64,000 nucleotides of DNA from WJKG01 sp964627305 (GTDB lineage Bacteria; Zixibacteria; MSB-5A5; GN15; FEB-12), in contig CAZVHP010000007.1 of NCBI GenBank assembly GCA_964627305.1, positions 62,001 through 126,000 of the forward strand, in the 5' to 3' direction. A model generated the notes under the pieces. It searched no databases and was not told where the DNA came from. It saw only the letters and a program-made list of their open reading frames with translations. How positions within the stretch are numbered: the stretch's first letter is position 1; each line of letters begins with the position of its first letter. Both the position numbers and the translations under genes were made by a program. Below, in pieces: positions 9,663 through 15,449 of the stretch.

Positions 9663-9694
9663 GCACTAAAATGCACTGATAGATGCACTAAAAT
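9663..9694 (-). repeat. Direct repeats at the giant-gene promoter
   Basis: GCACTAAAAT occurs at 9663-9672 and again at 9685-9694, 22 bases apart (about two helical turns). A third GCACT lies between them at 9673-9677. The upstream copy overlaps the -10 element and the others cover the likely transcription start. This is the layout of an operator for a repressor, although the protein is unknown. Confidence 0.5.
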
Positions 9695-9719
9695 ATAGTC
9701 ACTTATCACGAATAGTCAA
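9692..9719 (-). promoter_or_regulatory. Sigma-70-type promoter of giant-protein gene
   Basis: On the minus strand, TTGACT (9714-9719) is followed after 16 bases by TATATT (9692-9697), each one base from consensus. Transcription would start near 9685, leaving a leader of about 135 bases before the ATG at 9550. The same TTGACT -35 precedes rpsD and mraZ. Confidence 0.6.
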
Positions 9720-9875
9720 TCGGGGAATTGGATTGGAGCACCCGGCAGGGCCGCCAGCAGCTCATTCTGTCCAGCTTCTGCACAACCCACGCCAGGACCA
9801 CTACACAAAGAGAGTACCTCAGCGGATAACCAATATCCGTTGCCTTACCGCAAACATCGTAATGTCTCAAGTAAA

Positions 9876-9893
9876 CCCCTTGCACGCAAGGGG
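9876..9893 (-). terminator. Possible ABC-F terminator
   Basis: CCCCTTGC (9876-9883) and GCAAGGGG (9886-9893) form an 8-bp stem with only two bases between the arms. On the minus strand it is followed by TTTACTT. It lies about 70 bases beyond the ABC-F stop codon. The right arm is shared with the inverted repeat at 12.57 kb, so it may instead be a repeat fragment. Confidence 0.4.
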
Positions 9894-9961
9894 CTTGCCG
9901 CAAAGGGCCTGCCGGCCATGAGGCGGCTTTCCGCCGAACCTGCCTGCCGGGCCGCCAGTGG

Positions 9962-11491
9962 CTATGCCAGGTTCAGGCGGGCGGAGTCAAGGAGGTAGAG
10001 CCTCTCGCCTACCTTCTCGACGAAGCGTCGGTCATGGCTGACTATGAGGCAGCCGCCGGGGAACTCTGAGAGGATGTGCTCGATGACCTCGATCGATTCG
10101 ACATCGAGGTGCGAGGTGGGTTCATCGAGCAACAGGAACTCCGAGCGCATCAACAGGCACTTGACGACGGCGGAGCGCATAAGCTCGCCATAGGAGAGAG
10201 TGGCCACCTGTTGCTGCGGTTTGTCCTTTCGAATCAGCGCCTGGCCGAGCCATATGCGGACGGTGGTTTCATCGGCAGGACAGTCGGCGAAGTTGTCAAG
10301 GAGGGTGCCGGGATGGAAGAATCCGCGCAGTCCCTGCTGGAGGTATGAGAAGCGGACCTCGGGATGGCGTCGGCATGAACCGCTTTGGGGCAGCAGTTCG
10401 CCCATGATCAGGCGCAGGAGGGTGGTCTTGCCGGAGCCGTTGCGGCCCATGAGGCAGAGTTTGTCGCGGGTGGAAGCGACGAGGGAGGCCTCCTGCAGGC
10501 AGGGCGGGTCCTGATCGGGGTAGGCGAAGGTGACGTCATGGAGGGTGAAGGCCTCGCGGTGGGGGATTTGATAGTCGGGCGCGGTCAGGGTGATATGTTT
10601 GGGGACGAAGGGTTTGGTATGCTCAAGGCGTTCCTTTTCGCGCAGGACGCGTTGCTGGACGGCTTGGGATCGTCTGGCCATTTTGGCGGCGCGGTGGCTG
10701 ATGAAGCCCTTGCCCAGTTTGGCGCCGGACTTGGTGCGTTCTTTCTGTGCGGCCCAGTTCATGCGGCGGCGAGCGTCCTCTTCGAGTTTGCTGATCTGGC
10801 GGCGGATGGCTGTTGAGCGCTCGCGGCGGCTTCGCATGTCGTCGCAGCGAACGGACCAGGCGGCGGAGTAGCCGCCGGGGGTGGTGTAGATATCATGGGG
10901 GGTGATGAGGATAGTGTGGTCAGCCAGAGCGTCGGAGAGGGCGCGGTCGTGGGTGACGAGGATGACGCCGCAGCCCTGGTGCCTGAGTCGCTGGAGGTGT
11001 TGTTCGAACGCCAGCAGGCCGTCGATATCGAGGTAGTTGGTGGGCTCATCAAGGAGCAGCAGGTTGGCTTCGCCAGTGAGGATGTGGGCCAGGGCACGTT
11101 TCTGGCGCTGGCCATCGGACAGCAGCGTTGCTGCTTCGGTCTTCTCGCGCTCGATACCCAGATCAACAAGGAGCCGTCGGGTGCGGCCGAGATGCCTGGG
11201 ATCGCCGGCAGTCGCTGATTCGGTGGCGTAATCGGGGGATGTGAGCAGTTGCGGCAGGAGGGCCGGGGCGGTATCGGGAGCGAGTTGCAGGGTGCCCTCG
11301 AGGGTGTAGTCCGCCGTGGATAGCGGCATGCCGGCAATGAGCCCAAGGAGGGTGGACTTGCCGCAGCCGTTGGCGCCGGCCAGTGCGAGGATTTCGCCGG
11401 GGGCCAGGCTGAATGACAGATGTGAGAACAGACGGTGACCGGCGATTTCGACAGACAGGTTCTTGACGGTAAGTAAGGGAACAGATGACAT
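9962..11491 (-). CDS. ABC-F ATPase, antibiotic-resistance-like
   Basis: A 509-residue cytosolic protein with two ABC ATPase domains and no membrane segment. Walker A motifs are GANGCGKSTLL and GRNGSGKTTLL; signature motifs are LSDGQRQKRALAH and LSYGELMRSAV; Walker B sites end in LLLDEPT. ABC-F proteins bind the ribosomal E site and rescue translation or protect from ribosome-targeting drugs. The inter-domain linker contains KGFISHRAAKMARRSQAV, close in pattern to the GYIGHKAAKMM-type linker of Lsa/Vga/Msr resistance proteins. The ATG at 11491 was chosen because GGAG lies 6 bases upstream; a longer frame to 11542 has no ribosome site. It is a single-gene unit with a long leader, so drug-responsive attenuation is possible but not shown. 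Confidence 0.88.
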   Translation of the reverse strand: MSSVPLLTVKNLSVEIAGHRLFSHLSFSLAPGEILALAGANGCGKSTLLGLIAGMPLSTADYTLEGTLQLAPDTAPALLPQLLTSPDYATESATAGDPRHLGRTRRLLVDLGIEREKTEAATLLSDGQRQKRALAHILTGEANLLLLDEPTNYLDIDGLLAFEQHLQRLRHQGCGVILVTHDRALSDALADHTILITPHDIYTTPGGYSAAWSVRCDDMRSRRERSTAIRRQISKLEEDARRRMNWAAQKERTKSGAKLGKGFISHRAAKMARRSQAVQQRVLREKERLEHTKPFVPKHITLTAPDYQIPHREAFTLHDVTFAYPDQDPPCLQEASLVASTRDKLCLMGRNGSGKTTLLRLIMGELLPQSGSCRRHPEVRFSYLQQGLRGFFHPGTLLDNFADCPADETTVRIWLGQALIRKDKPQQQVATLSYGELMRSAVVKCLLMRSEFLLLDEPTSHLDVESIEVIEHILSEFPGGCLIVSHDRRFVEKVGERLYLLDSARLNLA

Positions 11492-11860
11492 ACGTTTCTC
11501 CACAGAGCAATGGTCTTGCCGGGCGATTTGCATTGAGTGCAATTCGCGGCGATGTTCGAGCGCTTCTTCGCAGGAAGAGCAGTGGCTTGCTTCAGATGGT
11601 GGAGAAGAATCTCACCTGATGACTCCGGTCGGGGTTCCTGTTGGCCCGCAGTGGGGCGGTGTTGTGTGTAAGATACGACAAACGGCGTGTTGTGGCTATG
11701 GGAAAGTGCGAGAGCGGGCGGGAAAAGCCGGCGTGATATGGACGGAACTGACGCGGAAAGGCTGATATTTTTGTTTCCAATGGCTGGTTGATTTGCTTCG
11801 TTAGATGTGAAACAGGGTTTGAAAGAACTGCCCACGTACAACAATGCTAAGGAGGAAAGA
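11492..11860. other. Divergent intergenic leader region
   Basis: This 369-bp stretch lies between the ABC-F start and the barrel-protein start, so it must hold both promoters. I could not assign convincing -35 and -10 boxes. A short dyad TTGCA (11528-11532) / TGCAA (11538-11542) lies in the ABC-F leader. The ribosome site of the rightward gene, AGGAGG, is at 11849-11854. Confidence 0.4.
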
Positions 11861-12409
11861 GTGAAGAAGGCAATTTTGATCACCTGTGTCCTTTTGCTGG
11901 GGGTTGCGGGCGTGTCCGCAGATGATCTGACGGGTCGCATGACGGTTAGTGGCTATGTGGGTTACGCACTGGGGTTCGGTGACGCGTTTGAGGATTATGA
12001 GGGCTTCGGCACCGAGGTTTCGGTAGGGCCGACGATCAACTTCGGCGGTCAGTTTTCATACGGTGTCAAAGAGAACCTCATGGTGGGTGGCGAATTGTAT
12101 TTCCAGAGTATCAAATCGGAGGTGAAGTCTGATTTCGGAGGGTCTGCCTCGGAATCGGACATGAACACCAATGTTCTGGGCAATGTCCTTTATGCTTTCA
12201 ATCACACCAGCGAGAAGGCGCTTTTTGGAATCGCCGGTCTGGGTCTGTATGATGGTGACCTTGGCCTTCATGCCGGCATCATCTACCAGACGGCAGTGTC
12301 TGAGAGCATCACGCTGTTCGGCATGCCGCGTCTGCATGCGCTGTTTACTGATCCTTCGGGATTCATGCTGCAGCTTTCGGTAGGCGCAACCTTCCCAATC
12401 GGCAATTGA
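11861..12409 (+). CDS. Small outer-membrane beta-barrel protein
   Basis: A 182-residue protein starting at GTG, chosen because AGGAGG lies six bases upstream and because the N-terminus then becomes a classic signal peptide (KKAILITCVLLLGVAGVSA, cleavage before DDLTG). The mature part alternates short amphipathic strands (VSGYVGYALGFG, GGQFSYGV, MVGGELYF) and ends in LSVGATFPIG, as in 8-stranded OmpA/OmpX or opacity-type barrels. No function can be named. The gene is monocistronic, divergent from the ABC-F gene, and followed by a hairpin terminator. The coding strand is G-rich, unlike the + strand genes at 0-4.6 kb. Confidence 0.72.
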   Translation: MKKAILITCVLLLGVAGVSADDLTGRMTVSGYVGYALGFGDAFEDYEGFGTEVSVGPTINFGGQFSYGVKENLMVGGELYFQSIKSEVKSDFGGSASESDMNTNVLGNVLYAFNHTSEKALFGIAGLGLYDGDLGLHAGIIYQTAVSESITLFGMPRLHALFTDPSGFMLQLSVGATFPIGN

Positions 12410-12427
12410 GCAAAGTATCGTATTCAT

Positions 12428-12462
12428 AAGGCAGTTCTCGTGCTATCGGGGGCTGCCTTTTG
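12428..12462 (+). terminator. Rho-independent terminator of barrel gene
   Basis: AAGGCAG (12428-12434) pairs with CTGCCTT (12453-12459) across an 18-base loop and continues into TTTT. It begins 18 bases after the stop codon. Confidence 0.6.
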
Positions 12463-12496
12463 GCGTTGCGGGGGGTAGAGGGGATGTCGGAACATT

Positions 12497-12531
12497 GGAG
12501 GAACCCGCCCCGCCGGAGGCGGGATGGGGCA
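12497..12531. repeat. 35-bp dispersed repeat, left copy
   Basis: This unit begins GGAGGAACCC, contains the palindrome CCCGCC/GGCGGG, and ends GATGGGGCA. It matches 12868-12902 at 33 of 35 positions in the same orientation. The intergenic setting and internal palindrome suggest a REP-like element. Confidence 0.6.
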
Positions 12532-12563
12532 TTGCGGGCTGTGGGGCACCGGGGCCAAGAGTT

Positions 12564-12750
12564 CCCCGACGCAAGGGGCTTGTTGAAAAAGCCACCCGTA
12601 CTGTTCCGTGGGGTCTTGATGCGCCAACGGCGGATTGTGACCCGACGGTCTTGCAACTACTTAAGTGCAAGCAGTCAGGTCACACGCTCGTCTCTGACGA
12701 CCGCAAGACCTGACTGAACAGGGTTTCGCAACAAGCCCCAAGCGTCGGGG
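12564..12750. repeat. 187-bp inverted-repeat element
   Basis: The ends are 22-base inverted repeats matching at 20 of 22 positions: 12564-12585 (begins CCCCGACGC) and 12729-12750 (ends GCGTCGGGG). Inside is a perfect 10-bp dyad, CAGTCAGGTC (12672-12681) / GACCTGACTG (12707-12716), and a 6-bp dyad CTTGCA/TGCAAG at 12650-12671. No open reading frame is supported inside. It could be a MITE-like element or a structured RNA; no target-site duplication was seen. Confidence 0.5.
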
Positions 12751-12841
12751 CACCCCATTCTTTGTGCCCGAGTTGAGTGTGGTTTTGATATTGTGTTCGT
12801 TGAGGTTGCTTAGTTTCTGTGTGGCGGTTCTCGCAATGACG

Positions 12842-12867
12842 GGGCAGGGGGGACGCCTGCCGCGCAC
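12842..12867. repeat. 26-bp palindromic dispersed repeat, copy 2
   Basis: This is the second copy of the 26-base unit found at 4654-4679, with three mismatches. It contains GGCAGG and CCTGCC arms and directly abuts the right copy of the 35-bp repeat. Confidence 0.5.
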
Positions 12868-12902
12868 GGAGGAACCCACCCCGCCTGAGGCGGGATGGGG
12901 CA
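12868..12902. repeat. 35-bp dispersed repeat, right copy
   Basis: Direct copy of the unit at 12497-12531, differing at two positions. The two copies flank the 187-bp inverted-repeat element. The whole 12.46-12.99 kb stretch holds no supported gene. Confidence 0.6.
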
Positions 12903-12996
12903 CCGCGTGCAGGCAACACCACCCACAGTTGTGGGGTATCTGGCACAGGCATGGACACGGCAGGAGTACAGGGTGATGGGAAGCAGGGGGCGAGCA

Positions 12997-13040
12997 ATAA
13001 AAAGGAAGAAGGCCGTCCGGAGGGGTCAGACAACCTTCTT
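12997..13040 (-). terminator. Terminator of GGDEF-like gene
   Basis: On the minus strand AAGAAGG and CCTTCTT pair (13034-13040 with 13006-13012), with an extra GTC/GAC pair inside, followed by CCTTTTTATT. It lies about 30 bases beyond the stop codon. Confidence 0.65.
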
Positions 13041-13072
13041 TGAGAATGGGAGGTAAAGATAAAACGGGAATG

Positions 13073-13522
13073 CTAAGACGATAGCGTTCCGATCTTTTTG
13101 AGGAATTCCTTGATGGTACCCGTGCCGGAGCTGTCAGGGAATGAGGCCATAGTCAGGGGGATGAAATCATCGACGGACTGCCGGGTGATATCGGCGAGGC
13201 GTCGCCTGACAACCTCGGTCATGCGGTTGATGGCGACCTCGGCGCCCTGCCGGGAGGTCTCTGGTAACAGGAAGGCCAGTCGGCGGTCGTCCAGAGCGGT
13301 CACGGAATCGACTTCTCGGATGTTACGCCGGACGTGTTCGCGGACAGCATCGATGAGCTCCCCGGGGTTGATCTTGTGATTCTCGGCGATCGTCCCCAAC
13401 TCGAGGATTCCACACGAAAGGAAGGTGCTGTAACGCTCGGCGCGTTTGAGCTCCTGCAGTACCGCGTGGGTGAAGGCAAAGCCACTGGTCGGTTTGTCCT
13501 GCACCTGAATTGATCCTCGCAT
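13073..13522 (-). CDS. Degenerate GGDEF-domain protein
   Basis: A 149-residue protein that is one domain long. Its pattern follows a diguanylate cyclase domain: FTHAVLQELKRAERY, a strand LSCGILEL, then VDSVTALDDRRLAFLLPETS, where a normal enzyme has R-x-GGDEF. Here DDRR replaces GGDEF, so cyclase activity is not expected. Such domains usually bind cyclic di-GMP or act as protein-interaction modules. It has no signal peptide or membrane segment. The N-terminus is short with no sensor domain. The gene follows a 348-bp AT-rich intergenic region and is followed by a good terminator, so it is probably monocistronic. Confidence 0.6.
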   Translation of the reverse strand: MRGSIQVQDKPTSGFAFTHAVLQELKRAERYSTFLSCGILELGTIAENHKINPGELIDAVREHVRRNIREVDSVTALDDRRLAFLLPETSRQGAEVAINRMTEVVRRRLADITRQSVDDFIPLTMASFPDSSGTGTIKEFLKKIGTLSS

Positions 13523-13870
13523 AGCAATGTCCCAGCACGTTAAGGTCTGACCAATTATTGAGCAGCAATATTCGTTCCTTGCAGGAGAAACGGCGATTAT
13601 TGGGTAACCTTTTCCCTGTTCAGAGCGGCTGGAGTCGATTTGTTTTTGTTAAGTTATTGTAATGCAACAGAGCCGTTGATCGATACAGGATGAGCGAATT
13701 AGCTACGGGTCATACGGAATGTGATCTGCATTGCCTAAAAATGTTCAATTGATGCACAGATATAAAACTGTTTTACTGAGGTTTGTGGGTGAGCTGGTGC
13801 TAGCGGGAGTGGTTATCAACATGAGCGGTATTGATTGTGGATAAGTGCGTGATGGGGGTTGGGAGGGCGG
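13523..13870. other. AT-rich intergenic region
   Basis: No gene is supported in these 348 bp. Base composition falls to roughly 40-45% GC by eye over 13621-13800, well below the surroundings. It must hold the promoter of the GGDEF-like gene, but I could not choose boxes confidently. A DnaA-box-like dyad lies at 13813-13844. Confidence 0.5.
13813..13844. promoter_or_regulatory. DnaA-box-like dyad
   Basis: TTATCAACA (13813-13821, one mismatch to TTATNCACA) faces TGTGGATAA (13836-13844, whose complement TTATCCACA is a perfect box), with 14 bases between. It may be a chance pair, a regulatory DnaA site or part of an origin. dnaA itself is not in the window. Confidence 0.35.
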
Positions 13871-15295
13871 CTACTTGGTGGCGTTGAGATTGTAGTCTTT
13901 GATCTTGTAGAGGAGTGATCGGTAGCTTATCTCGAGCATGTCGGCAGCTTTGCGTCGGTTCCAGTTGGTTTTTCCGAGTACCTCGGCTATGAGGCGTTTT
14001 TCTTCGCGGGCGACGATGCGGCCGATGCGGTCTTTGAGGGAGTAGTTGTCGGCCGGCAGGGGGTCTTCGACATCGTCGGGGCTGCCGGAGGGACCGCGTT
14101 GCTGTGGGACGCCGGGCAGGGGGCGCGTTCCGGCGGCGGAGAGCAGTTCGGTGACGATGGTGTCATCGTTACGCACGACGACCTGTTTGATCATGTTCTC
14201 GAGCTGGCGAACATTGCCGGGCCAGGCGAAGTCGGCGAGGCGCTCGATGGTGTCAGCGGATATCTGGCCGAACTGTTTTTCGTAGAGCTTATTGTACTTG
14301 TCTATGAAGAAGTTGATCAGCAGGGGGATATCTTCAGGCCGTTGCCGCAGGGGTGGCAGGCCGAGGGTGATCTCGTTGAGGCGATAGAACAGGTCATCGC
14401 GGAATCCCTGTTGGGCGATGGCGTCCTCGAGATTGCGATTGGTGGCGCAGATGATTCTGGTGTCGACGTTGATGGTGTGGATTCCGCCGACGCGAACGAA
14501 TTCCTGCTGTTCGAGCACCTGGAGCAGTTTTGATTGCAGTTCGAGGGGCATGTCGCCAATTTCATCGAGGAACATAGTACCCTTGTGGGCGAGTTCGAAT
14601 CGGCCCTGCTTGGTTTTGTGGGCGCCGGTGAAGGCGCCTTTTTCGTAGCCGAACAGTTCGGCCTCGAGCAGGTCGCGCGGGATGGCGGCGCAGTTGACCT
14701 TGATGAAGGGGTTTTTCTTGCGGCTGGAGAGCTGGTGCAGTGAGCGGGCGACGATCTCTTTGCCGGTGCCGGACTCGCCTCTGATCAGGACAGTGAGTTC
14801 GGAGTCGGCGACCTGTTCGATGAGTTCCTTGACCTTGCGCATGGCGTCGGAGTCGCCGATGAAGTCAGCGTAGACGCTTCGGCTTTCGAGTTCGCCCTTG
14901 AGTTCGTGGACTTCGCGTTTGAGTCGGCTTCGTTCGAGGACGCCGTTGATGTGGATTTCGATCTCCTGCACATCGAAGGGCTTGTTGACGAATTCGGCGG
15001 CTCCGAGTTTGATGGATTCGACGACGTAGTTGGTGTCGCCGTGGCCGGAGACCATGATGACGTCGGGGCGTTCGCCGGCCTTGTTGAGTTTTTCGAGGAC
15101 TTCGAGGCCATTCATGCCGGGCATTTTGATGTCGAGCAGGATGAGGTCGGGTTTCTCGGTGGAGACCATCTGCAGTCCGGTCATGCCATCGCGGGCGGTG
15201 ACGAACTCGAACTTGTTGGATAGTCCTTCGCTGAGAATCCAGGCGACTTTGGGGTCGTCATCGATAACGAGTATTTTGGTCTTCGTTTTGGGCAT
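13871..15295 (-). CDS. NtrC-type sigma-54 response regulator
   Basis: A 474-residue three-domain regulator. Residues 1-125 are a receiver with DDD at 12-14, phosphoacceptor Asp55 (LLDIKMPG) and Lys near 105 (VNKPFD). The central AAA+ domain (about 145-380) has Walker A GESGTGKE (near 173), the sigma-54 contact loop GAFTGA (near 222) and an R-finger region. The C-terminus (about 430-474) is a Fis-type helix-turn-helix (NWNRRKAADMLEISYRSLLYKI). It activates RNA polymerase carrying RpoN after phosphorylation. The two kinase genes just upstream are likely partners. A flagellin promoter with a sigma-54 match lies at 29.0 kb and is a possible target. Complete length for the family. Confidence 0.93.
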   Translation of the reverse strand: MPKTKTKILVIDDDPKVAWILSEGLSNKFEFVTARDGMTGLQMVSTEKPDLILLDIKMPGMNGLEVLEKLNKAGERPDVIMVSGHGDTNYVVESIKLGAAEFVNKPFDVQEIEIHINGVLERSRLKREVHELKGELESRSVYADFIGDSDAMRKVKELIEQVADSELTVLIRGESGTGKEIVARSLHQLSSRKKNPFIKVNCAAIPRDLLEAELFGYEKGAFTGAHKTKQGRFELAHKGTMFLDEIGDMPLELQSKLLQVLEQQEFVRVGGIHTINVDTRIICATNRNLEDAIAQQGFRDDLFYRLNEITLGLPPLRQRPEDIPLLINFFIDKYNKLYEKQFGQISADTIERLADFAWPGNVRQLENMIKQVVVRNDDTIVTELLSAAGTRPLPGVPQQRGPSGSPDDVEDPLPADNYSLKDRIGRIVAREEKRLIAEVLGKTNWNRRKAADMLEISYRSLLYKIKDYNLNATK

Positions 15296-15316
15296 GATCT
15301 GGTTCCTGTTGACGTA

Positions 15317-15344
15317 ATTATCGGCAGTTGGGCGACAAAATCAA
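15317..15344 (-). promoter_or_regulatory. Putative promoter of ntrC-type gene
   Basis: On the minus strand TTGATT (15339-15344) is followed after 16 bases by GATAAT (15317-15322). It lies in the 154-bp gap between the upstream kinase gene and this gene, so the regulator may be transcribed separately from the kinases. Confidence 0.5.
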
Positions 15345-15449
15345 GCGGGAACTTGGCCCTTTTTGCTTAATTACGGCAAGTTTCTGCATACGTGATATTG
15401 ATTTCGCACGTGTGCAGAGGCGGGTGCCGGTGAGTGACTGTGAGGTTGG

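Larger units (their letters stand above)
9551..9961. other. 411-bp intergenic region at composition switch
   Basis: No gene is supported here. It holds the promoter and direct repeats of the giant-protein gene (9663-9719) and a tight palindrome (9876-9893) that may end the ABC-F transcript. A second small hairpin, GGCGG CTTT CCGCC, sits at 9922-9935. The + strand is still C-rich at 9781-9840 (21 C, 10 G by eye), but becomes G-rich from about 10 kb. Confidence 0.6.

Noticed and set aside
9703..9829. Additional DnaA boxes at 9703-9711 and 9821-9829
   Set aside because: They differ from the consensus at three and two positions, expected by chance.
11781..11796. Sigma-54-like sequence TGGCTGGTTGATTTGC before the barrel gene
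   Set aside because: The GG and GC are 11 bases apart rather than the required 10, and the -24 box is poor.
10759..11940. A 393-residue minus-strand open frame
   Set aside because: It overlaps the ABC-F gene in another frame and is Ser/Pro-rich shadow sequence without family pattern.
12460..12717. Small open frames inside the repeat island
   Set aside because: They consist of translated repeats (Arg/Pro-rich) on several frames at once, typical of high-GC noncoding DNA.
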